From: Oscillospiraceae bacterium
GTDB taxonomy: Bacteria; Bacillota; Clostridia; Oscillospirales; Oscillospiraceae
Assembly: GCA_020025675.1 (NCBI GenBank)
Contig: JAHHRS010000011.1
Location: 1 to 46,613 of the forward strand
Direction of reading: 5' to 3'
Length of the DNA: 46,613 nt
The notes beneath the pieces were generated by a model. That model saw nothing but the letters and a program-made list of their open reading frames with translations. It had not been told where the DNA came from and did not search any database. A program made the translations under genes and the position numbers. Below are positions 31,744-40,700 of the stretch, in pieces. Positions within the stretch are counted from its first letter, which is position 1; the number at the start of each line of letters is the position of its first letter.

Positions 31744-34700
31744 ATGGAAAAAAGCAGCGATATTTACGGAGTATGGAACGGTGAAAAAATCAGTTTTACA
31801 CTGAGACAGCTGTGCAACATCATATTTGATGGAAGCCAGTACAGACTGCCCGAAAAACTGAAAAAATATGAGGACAGCGTGCTTGAAAGAGTAACAGCTG
31901 ACAATACCCCCATTAAGGACGGACTTAGAGTGGTCTTTGATCTGTCTTGGAACGTACCGCCTGAGGAAAGCGAAAAAAAGATAATCGATTACCTTAACCA
32001 AGGAGTTATAGTAGTTTCGAACAGGGTATTTAAGGATGCAAAAGGCAGAATATATCCGGTAATAACGGTAAAAGATACATGGGAGGCCTGGATAAAGTTA
32101 GGTCAGTATGTTAAAGCAATATTTCCCATGCCTACCATAGCCATTACCGGAAGTGCCGGTAAGACAACTACAACCATGTTTGCTGAGTGCGTTTTTAATC
32201 AGAGATACAAAACCTTTGTAAGCGGACTTGACGGCAGAAATTTCAATACTACTTTACAGATCGTTAACCAGTGGATACTGCGAATTAATCCGGAATATAA
32301 TTTTCATGTTCAGGAATGCGGCGCCGAGACACCGGGACTAATAGAAGCCTCTGCAAGAGTAATAAACTGTGACGGTTTTGGTATTACAAATATTGATACT
32401 ACACAGCATATAGCTACATATGGAACTGCCGAAAAACTTATAGCAGACAAAACCAGCTTTGATAGAGTGCGTAAAGAAAGTACATTCGGTATTATAAATC
32501 TTGATGACGAAATTCTGAGGAATCATGAATTTGTAAGCGATATCACCACTTTCGCTATAAATGACAAGTCGGCGGATTATGTTGGTGAAAATATAGTTCA
32601 AAACGGAGATTTGCTGGAGTTCGACGTACTGAATGAAGGTAATAGCGTACACATAAAAATTCACATAATCGGAAAGCACAATGTTTACAATGCCCTTTTA
32701 GTATTTGCATTTGCCAAAAAGTTCGGTTTCAGCGATAAAGAAATACAGGATGGTTTTCTGGAATATGAAAGTGTAGGTATAAGACAATATCTTCGCTGTG
32801 TGTCTGGTAGATTTATCTATATGGATGCCTATAACTCTTCACCGGAGAGTGCACTGCTAAGCGTTCAGGCTCTTGAGGATCTGCATATACCTTCCTACGG
32901 CAAGAGAATTGCAATTGTAGGTGAGCGCAAGACGTCAAATGACGTAACACGGGATATTAACTTCGAGCTGGGGCAAAATCTTGCCAGATTCGAAAAAATA
33001 GATGAGCTCATAATTGTTGGAGAAGACCCGAGCAAAATAACAGGAAAACCTGATGAAATTACAGATAAAAGATACGAGCATGCTGTTTATGACGGTGCAA
33101 GAAGTGTATTAGGTAATAACAAAAAGCTCAGCTACTATAATAATCTGGAAGAAATCGCTCTGAGACTTAGATGCACAACAAAGGCCGGAGACGCAATACT
33201 CTTTAAGGGCAGGTATCATCTATCCCTATGGAGCATTGCAGATATCGCTTTCGGAACGGATTATACAAAATCGAAAGCAATTATCCCCTTGGGAATTCCC
33301 TGCACAGCTCTTAAATCAGAACAGCTCAGTGGTGATTACTATCCTCATATGCAGGGTGTTAGCCTTAAAAGTGCTGTAAATGGGTTTGATAATACCCAGC
33401 TTGTTTTAAGCAGACAGCTAAACGGTTATTCTATTGTGCATATAAATGAAAATGCATTCGAAAATAAAACACAGTTGAGAATGGTTGTTTTTGGCAGCAG
33501 GTTAAGATCAATTGGAGATTGTGCATTCCGCAACACCGGTTTAGAGCAGCTTGAGCTACCAAAGTCTTGTATGTATATCGGTAGAAATTCCTTTGAAAAT
33601 TGTTTCAATATGGTCAGAGCAAATCTTATCGAAGTTGAGCATATATCAAAGGGTGCATTTCGTAACTGCAGCAAACTCAAAAAGGTAGTACTGGGATATA
33701 AATGTGCAGTCATTGAGGATAACGCTTTCGATGGTTGCGAAAATCTAACATTTTTTGCGCCCAGGGAGTCCTATGCTGCTAAATGGGCAATGAGTCATAA
33801 TATTGCAGTTTCATTCTGCGATTTTAAGACCGAGAAGGACAGAATTTGTAAAAACGGTACAAGAATCAATCCCAATATATATGCCCTTCCCAAGTATGAG
33901 AATGAGGATATTAAACCTTTAGCAAGCAACGAAGATGAGCTTTCAGTCGTTATAGCCGGTGACATTATGATTCACGAACATATGCTCGAAAGCGCATATG
34001 ATAAGGTAAATGGATGCTATGATTTCAAATATCTGTTTGCAAACACCAGGAAGTATCTGAAAGGCGCAGACCTTGCCATCGGAAATGTGGAAACCGTTAT
34101 GGCACGCGGAGAGTTCACAGGCTTCCCCAATTTCAACAGTCCCGACGAACTTGCTGATGAACTTGCCGATGCAGGGTTTGATGTTGCAGCCTGCGCTAAT
34201 AACCATACTTTTGATATGGGTAGACATGGCCTGATTCGCACTGCAAAGGTCCTCAAGAGAGCAGGGCTTGCTGTGTGCGGTATTCGTGACAGAGAGGATA
34301 GCAAGGGATACGTTGTCGTTGAGAAAAAAGGAATTAAAATAGCTGTTATTAACAGAACCTACAGAACAAGAAATATCGGCGGAGATAAATCTCTTAATAT
34401 GCACCCGATGGATGCCATGTCTGAACGCCTGATTAATACATTCAGCTATGAGACTCTCGATACAGATCTAAGACATGTCAGAACTGAAATTGCAGAAGCT
34501 AAAAGTGACGGTGCGGATGTAATACTTGTATATTACCACTGGGGCTGTGAGTATGAACGGCATTCAAACACTCTGCAAAAATATATCGCATATAAAACTG
34601 CTGAAATGGGTGCAGATGCAATTATCGGTTCACACTCACATGTAATCCAGGAGATTGACAGCGTAAGTGTTAATATAAACGGCGAAGTCAGAACTGTACC

Positions 34701-36762
34701 GGTAATATATGGTATGGGTAACTACTGCTGGGGATCCAGACTGCCGCGTACAGGCAGAGAAACTGTTCAGAATGGTATGCTGGCCGAGCTCAGAATCCAT
34801 TATGACAGAAATGAAAGAAAAGTTAAATCCGTAGACTGTGACTACATACCCCTGTACATAAAAACAGACTTTATTTTAAATAAATACAATTACTCGGTTT
34901 TATCGCTTAAGGATATGGATGAATACGAGGTAGAGTCTTTTAATGAGCACAGCAGCAAGACTGTAGATGAAATCTACGCCGAAATAGACGATACTGTAAA
35001 AAATAGGATTCATCCGCTGAAGAGCATACTGAAGTTTGATGAACTTATAAATATAAAAGCAGGTGAAAAAACCAACTTCAGCAATTATCTTGACAAATCA
35101 GTACTGGAGAGGGTAAAGGCATACAGAAGCGAGAATGCTCCTGCTGCTGCGGTACTGCAGGACGGAAGTATAATAGCATATTCAAAGGGCTATGTGGGGA
35201 TGACTGTTGAACTCGATGACGGAACAGAACTCTGCTACATGGTAAAAATAAGCGGAAAAACAGATAAGGTTTTGCCGGTAGTTGTAGACAAATACAATAA
35301 CGTCCCCGATATATTCAGACCCGATGAGCTTGTCAGCGGTGCTGAATGGAAACTTCCCGCCAGAGTGTCCCTTGAAAAGAAAACAGCAGAGGCATGGCTG
35401 AAGATGAAAGATGCTTCGGCAAAGGATAAAATTTACTTCTACTGCAGCGGCGGATACCGCTCAAATGAGGGACAGCTTTTAAACTTCGTAAACCGCAGCG
35501 CTATATACGGAGAAGAAAATGCAAGGGAATACTATGCTGAAATAGGCCATAGCGAACACCATCTTGGCTCCTTTATGAATGTGACCAACATCAAGAGCGG
35601 CAACCTTACAACAGACAAAAAGCTTGCATTCGACTGGCTTAAAGATAATGCAGCCAAGTACGGTTTCCTTGTCAATGATTTCGGAGGAGAATATTTACAC
35701 CTTAGATACATAGGGAATAAAAATCTTGCTGAAATCTTGACAGCTGAAGGCGAATATATTGATAATTATATTAAACACATGGATGAATATGAAGATATTC
35801 TTTCGGCTATGGAAATTAGAGTCGAACCACATCCGGCATATGATTTGCATGATAACGGAGACGGCGAAATCAACTTTGGCCGTATATGCAGTATACTGAA
35901 CCAGAGTGTTCCGTCCCGTTATGAGAGCATAAAGGATATAAGCATACCCGGAATTAAGATGCTGAGGCCTGACTTTGAGCCTGGAACTGCAATCATGTGC
36001 AGCAAGAATATGCCGGATTATAGGAAAAAGTGTGATGCGGCAATAAATAAGGGCGCTGGATTCTTCATTACTGATGTGGTTATAAGAGATAAAGAGGGCA
36101 ATCCATATCCTCAGATTAAGGTGGATAATTTTGTCGATGCGTATAAAAAAATCTGCAAATATATGCGGAACCGATTTGAAGGCCAGATGATATGCACCGT
36201 TGAAGGCGCAAATGTAATCAGTAAACTTATACAGAATATGCTGAGGGGCAAAGTAAATCTTTACGCTAAGACCCAGGCAGATTCACGTGCTGGTATCCTG
36301 AACACACTGCAGAACATTGATTCCGATAAATCCATAGTTGTACAGGGAATACATCCTGCCTACGATGGATATATGACTACCAATACTGAAATACTTAGAC
36401 CTGATATACTTGTATTAGGTAATATTCCGAGAATACCCGAAAAGTACAGCAGCGGACCAATGTACACCAAAGATTTCACAGAGAGCATTAAAATAACTCT
36501 TGAAAATGGCGGAATGGTTTTTGTAAACATAGACCAGAAATTTGCTTCAGAATTTATAGGCAGAAAAAATGTTATTACCTACAGCATATTTAACTCCAAA
36601 GCAGATTATTATGTCAAAAATATTAATGTTGAGGAAAATAAGATTGTAATGGAGATAAAGTGTAAAGCAGATAATAGAAGTATTGTTTATAGCTATGGAG
36701 CTGAAGGTAATAAGCTGAATGCAATTGCAGCAGTAGCAGTATGTGACAGAATTCTGCACTAA
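31744..36762 (+). CDS. Giant MurF-like - LRR - CapA - Ig - VanY-like - degenerate Mur fusion
   Basis: 1672 residues with no secretion signal. Domains in order: a MurF-like ligase (about 15-515; P-loop GSAGKTTTT 136-144, QECGAETPG, DAYNSSPES, LFKGRYH); BspA-type LRRs (about 540-700); a CapA metallophosphatase with all motifs intact (about 733-1045; GDIMIHEH with Asp740, IGNVET, ANNHTFDMG, YYHWGCEYERH, GSHSHVIQE, GMGNYCW); an Ig-like domain (about 1095-1175); a VanY-like domain (about 1180-1345) with SEHHLGSFMN, where the zinc-ligand Asp is Asn1279 but Glu1316 and His1319 are kept (EYLHLRY); and a second Mur-type unit (about 1375-1672) whose P-loop has become VEGANVIS (from 1486). No frameshift was noticed across 5 kb. 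Function is inferred as amide-bond synthesis with associated processing. Confidence 0.82.
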   Translation: MEKSSDIYGVWNGEKISFTLRQLCNIIFDGSQYRLPEKLKKYEDSVLERVTADNTPIKDGLRVVFDLSWNVPPEESEKKIIDYLNQGVIVVSNRVFKDAKGRIYPVITVKDTWEAWIKLGQYVKAIFPMPTIAITGSAGKTTTTMFAECVFNQRYKTFVSGLDGRNFNTTLQIVNQWILRINPEYNFHVQECGAETPGLIEASARVINCDGFGITNIDTTQHIATYGTAEKLIADKTSFDRVRKESTFGIINLDDEILRNHEFVSDITTFAINDKSADYVGENIVQNGDLLEFDVLNEGNSVHIKIHIIGKHNVYNALLVFAFAKKFGFSDKEIQDGFLEYESVGIRQYLRCVSGRFIYMDAYNSSPESALLSVQALEDLHIPSYGKRIAIVGERKTSNDVTRDINFELGQNLARFEKIDELIIVGEDPSKITGKPDEITDKRYEHAVYDGARSVLGNNKKLSYYNNLEEIALRLRCTTKAGDAILFKGRYHLSLWSIADIAFGTDYTKSKAIIPLGIPCTALKSEQLSGDYYPHMQGVSLKSAVNGFDNTQLVLSRQLNGYSIVHINENAFENKTQLRMVVFGSRLRSIGDCAFRNTGLEQLELPKSCMYIGRNSFENCFNMVRANLIEVEHISKGAFRNCSKLKKVVLGYKCAVIEDNAFDGCENLTFFAPRESYAAKWAMSHNIAVSFCDFKTEKDRICKNGTRINPNIYALPKYENEDIKPLASNEDELSVVIAGDIMIHEHMLESAYDKVNGCYDFKYLFANTRKYLKGADLAIGNVETVMARGEFTGFPNFNSPDELADELADAGFDVAACANNHTFDMGRHGLIRTAKVLKRAGLAVCGIRDREDSKGYVVVEKKGIKIAVINRTYRTRNIGGDKSLNMHPMDAMSERLINTFSYETLDTDLRHVRTEIAEAKSDGADVILVYYHWGCEYERHSNTLQKYIAYKTAEMGADAIIGSHSHVIQEIDSVSVNINGEVRTVPVIYGMGNYCWGSRLPRTGRETVQNGMLAELRIHYDRNERKVKSVDCDYIPLYIKTDFILNKYNYSVLSLKDMDEYEVESFNEHSSKTVDEIYAEIDDTVKNRIHPLKSILKFDELINIKAGEKTNFSNYLDKSVLERVKAYRSENAPAAAVLQDGSIIAYSKGYVGMTVELDDGTELCYMVKISGKTDKVLPVVVDKYNNVPDIFRPDELVSGAEWKLPARVSLEKKTAEAWLKMKDASAKDKIYFYCSGGYRSNEGQLLNFVNRSAIYGEENAREYYAEIGHSEHHLGSFMNVTNIKSGNLTTDKKLAFDWLKDNAAKYGFLVNDFGGEYLHLRYIGNKNLAEILTAEGEYIDNYIKHMDEYEDILSAMEIRVEPHPAYDLHDNGDGEINFGRICSILNQSVPSRYESIKDISIPGIKMLRPDFEPGTAIMCSKNMPDYRKKCDAAINKGAGFFITDVVIRDKEGNPYPQIKVDNFVDAYKKICKYMRNRFEGQMICTVEGANVISKLIQNMLRGKVNLYAKTQADSRAGILNTLQNIDSDKSIVVQGIHPAYDGYMTTNTEILRPDILVLGNIPRIPEKYSSGPMYTKDFTESIKITLENGGMVFVNIDQKFASEFIGRKNVITYSIFNSKADYYVKNINVEENKIVMEIKCKADNRSIVYSYGAEGNKLNAIAAVAVCDRILH

Positions 36763-36788
36763 TTGCCTGCACAGATTAAACAGACGCA

Positions 36789-36815
36789 GCAATCCCGGTT
36801 TTATACCGAGATTGC
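36789..36815. other. Intercistronic hairpin
   Basis: GCAATC-c-CGG and CCG-a-GATTGC pair around TTTTATA between the giant fusion gene and the LCP-like gene. There is no T-run, so it is more likely an attenuating or RNA-processing structure than a full terminator. Confidence 0.4.
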
Positions 36816-36848
36816 CGCGGAGATACTAAGGAATAGTAGGGTTGTTTT

Positions 36849-37517
36849 ATGAAAAACGATAACAAAATATCGGTGCTGCTAATAGGCACTTTTAAAAAAG
36901 AAAATTATGGCGTGTATCCCGCATTTGTTATTTTGGCTGTGATGGATAAAGCGATTGCCGGAACTAAACTTCTGGTTATGGATACAGATTTGAAATTTGA
37001 CTGTGAAGGAAATCAGGTTAAGCTTGGGGACATGCTTGCCAGCCGCATAAGTGCCACTGATTACAGTGGAATGACAGAAATGCTTGCCGGCCTTTTAAAT
37101 ATAGAAATCGGTAAATATGCGGTTGTAAATGCTGATAAAGCTTTATCTCTTATAGGAAACACAGAGTTAGTACTTACAAATTCAGAATTACAGGAAGTAC
37201 ACAGCAACAATATATTCCCTGTTTTTGGAAATAAAGCTATTTTAGATGCTGAAAATGCGTTGAAATTTGCAATGAGCGATTTGCTTAGTACCAGGAAAAC
37301 ATCCAGACAGCTCAGATTGCTTCGCAATACTGTGAAGAGCGTCAAATATATGGAAACAAAATCAATTGTCACCATGTATAAAGAGCTTAGTGCAAATACC
37401 AATGTGGGCCTCTTGGAGGCTTTGAAATATGCCATGGAGCTTAGAAATATCAGAAATAAAGAGATTGAAAAAATTGAAATTTCCGATATCTCAGAGCTTG
37501 ATAACATAAATATCTAA
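36849..37517 (+). CDS. Soluble LCP-like protein lacking catalytic residues
   Basis: 222 residues without signal peptide or membrane helix. The order of segments follows LCP domains: VLLIGTFKKENYGVYPAF in place of LIGTDxR...RxDxxM, KLLVMDTDLKFDC in place of the SLPRDTxV strand, MTEMLAGLLNIEIGKYAVVNADKALSLIGN matching the GGxELxxxTVxxLLGIxIDxYVxVdF region, and an ALKFAMSDLL...RQLRLLRN region matching ALxYARsR...RQ. The conserved Asp and Arg ligands for lipid pyrophosphate are absent. It may bind polymer or carrier, or be a structural partner in the cytoplasm. GAATAGTAGGG is a poor ribosome site. The call rests on pattern, not on a database search. Confidence 0.6.
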   Translation: MKNDNKISVLLIGTFKKENYGVYPAFVILAVMDKAIAGTKLLVMDTDLKFDCEGNQVKLGDMLASRISATDYSGMTEMLAGLLNIEIGKYAVVNADKALSLIGNTELVLTNSELQEVHSNNIFPVFGNKAILDAENALKFAMSDLLSTRKTSRQLRLLRNTVKSVKYMETKSIVTMYKELSANTNVGLLEALKYAMELRNIRNKEIEKIEISDISELDNINI

Positions 37518-37725
37518 TTTTTAAGAAACAAGGCGTATAAGCTAATGTATATAAAAAAGTTTGGCATTTATTATCAGGGATTATAACTGATTACGCCAAA
37601 AAGATTTGCCGCCGAATATGCAGCAAATGAAGAAAAGCAATTGAGAAAATATGAACAAAAGTGCGCTGAAAATTAAAAGTCAATTTTTCTCGGTATAGTG
37701 TTCAAGATGAATGGGTGGTAGTTAT
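37518..37725. other. Gap with a possible coding remnant
   Basis: About 208 bases. The plus-strand frame ending at the TAA near 37675 reads as a charged, protein-like 27-residue tail (RFAAEYAANEEKQLRKYEQ) without a start or ribosome site, which may be a relic of a lost gene or module. No terminator is seen. Confidence 0.35.
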
Positions 37726-40700
37726 ATGAAAAATGTTTCAGTTCTATTTGCTGGAGACGTAATGGCTCACGATAATCAGCTTAAAGCAGCTTTTGATCAA
37801 AATTCCGGTGAGTATGACTTCTCCCTGAACTTCAAAAATATAAGAAAGCATATAGATGCAGCTGATATATCCGTGTGCAATCTGGAAACCACCATTTCAG
37901 GCGGTGAACCCAGTGGCTATCCGAGGTTCAACAGCCCAGAAGCTCTGCTTAAGGCCATTAAAGAGGCCGGGTTTGATTGTGTGGCAGCAGCAAATAATCA
38001 TACATATGACAGCGGAAACCAGGGAATCTCTAAAACCAGAGAGGCTGCGGAAAAATACGGCCTTCATGTGGCGGGCATCAGAAAAAATCCCAAGGAAGAA
38101 GCCTACACAATTCTGAATGTAAACGGCCTTAAAACAGCTATACTGAACTTTACTTATGAAACAGGCCGTATTAATGGCAGCAGAAGTCTTAATAATCATA
38201 AAATGGACTCCAATAGTTCCAAGCTTGTAAACAGCATAGGCTTTGAAAGTCTGGAAGATGATTTAAATAAAGTAAATAAAGAAATAAAGGCTGCTAAACT
38301 GCAAGGCGCTAAGCTTGTTATTGTTTATTATCATTGGGGCAATGAATATGATCGCCATTCAACTGTTTACCAGAAATATGTCGCATGGGCTACCGCTCAT
38401 ATGGGAGCAGATGCCATAATCGGTTCCCATGCCCATGTAATGCAGGAGATAGGTGAAATTGAAGTTAATAACGGCAGGAAACATAAAACAGTCCCCGTTT
38501 TTTACGGCCTCGGAAATTATGTCTGGGGAGCTACGCCTATGTACGGTAGGGAAACTGTACTTAACAATATTCTTGCAAAGCTTGATATTGAATTAAATAC
38601 CGACTCCGGCGATGTACAGATAAAGCCCTCATATATTCCAATGTATATTCTTCAGAAAGCAGACAGTTTTGAGCCCCTTGATTTGAGTTCCTTGAGTGTT
38701 GAAGAGCAGCAGAAATTCACGAAAATCACCGGAAAATCCTATAATGGTGTAATAGAGACTATAAGAAATACCGCAGAAAATAAGATTCATCCCAATCCTG
38801 TTAAGCTGCATTTTGATAAGATATTCCGTATTAAAACCGGAGAGAGAAGTTCGGTTATTAAATCATTTCTTCCCAATGGTGATTACAGTGCCTTTTACAG
38901 CGAAGACGCAATAGTTGCCTCTGTTACCCAAAACGGTTTTGTAATTGGAAATAGCGCCGGTTATGTTGGCATGTATGCCGTGGACAAGGACGGAAACGAA
39001 ACTGCCTTCATGGTTTGCGTTGAAGAAGCAGGAGCAAGCAGTTTCCCGGTTCTCGTAAACCAGTATAACCAGGTTCGGGATATTTACGCTCCGGCTCAGA
39101 GAGTAAACGGAGCTAAATACGGCATTCCTGAGGGAACGAGTCTTTGCAGACCGGCAGCAGAGGCATGGAATGCCATGATGCTGGCTGCAAGAAACGAAGG
39201 GATTTATCTTAAGTTTAATACCGGATTCAGATCAAAGAAAGTCCAGCTCCTCAGACGGAGAGACTATGCCTTAAGATACGGTGAAGCCCTGAGCCGACTG
39301 CGTTACCAGCGCTATGGGTGTTCGGAACATCACTTGGGAATTGCCTTTGATGTTTCCGGAGGTCAGTTTGGCTTCAAAAATACTTCCACAGTGGCGGCAA
39401 TACAGTGGGTGCAGAAAAATTGCGCCAAGTTCGGTTTTGTTGCAAGAAAAATCAAGGCCGCTCTTGCAAATGTGGCCTATATCCATCTGCGCTATATTGA
39501 AGACAGTGAGCTTGCAGCATATCTGTTTAAAAATAATCTCAGCCTTGAAGACTATCTTACCGACTATGAAACGCATATAAAGCGTTTTAACAGTTTTACA
39601 AGTTGGAAAAGCAAAACTGTTTCCCCACATGATGACACTGCAAAGTTATCCATCAGAAAAATATGCCGGATAATCGGCGTGGATTTGCCGGAGGAATTTC
39701 TGACCGTGGCAGACAGACTGGTTCCCCAAATAATCCTTAGCGATTCAGTGCCTGTGCAGAGAGGTTCGGTTTTCTTCTATGATAAAAACCTTTCCAGAGA
39801 AATGCGCAGATGCAGAAACGCATTAAGAAGCGGTTCAGTTGCGGCAGTAGCTGAAGAGCAGATTTACGATGAGCAGGGAAAGCCCATGCCCACCATAATT
39901 GTGGAAAATTCCCTTGATGCCTGTGTTAAGGTGGGAAAATACTTAAGAGACAAGTACCCGGCAAAAACAATCTGTGTAACCGGTTCTGCGGGTAAGAGCA
40001 CCACTACTGAGCTGTGTTATCACGTTCTCAGCTCAAAATATAATACCCACACCTGCACAACTTATAATAATGCCAATAACCGTGTATGGATACTTGAGCT
40101 ATTACAGCGTCTTAAGCCTGAGCATGAAATGTACGTGCAGGAAGTAGGAGGCAGCTTTATTGACCATATCGCAAAGGGCGCACAGATGCTGCAGCCTGAT
40201 GTGGCAATCATAACCAATATCGGCGAGGCACATTTGGACCTTTATAAAACGTTCGATAATATAAAAAGGGATAAGCTTAGTTTACTGGAAAACCGCAGAC
40301 CCGGCGGAATCGGTATTCTCAATATCGATAACTGCCATCTGGCAGAGAGAGTTTCACAGTCAAAGGACGGTATTCTCACCTGTTCCGTTGAAAATCCTGA
40401 TGCTGATTATTTTGCTGATAATGTGGTGCAGACTTCTGAGATACTGAAGCTTACAGTTGTGGAAAAAAGCAGTGGTCACAGAACGGATGTAAAACTCAAT
40501 ATTGTGGGTAAGCATAATGCCTATAATATTCTCTTCGCCTTTGCTACCGGCAGATGGGCAGGAATGTCAGAGGATGAAATTATAAACGGTCTTGCATCAT
40601 ATCATGCAAAGGGTATACGTCAGGTGCTTGAAAATGTAGGCGGATACCACCTGTATGTGGACTGCTTCTCATCCGTGGAAATGTCACTTATATCCTCTAT

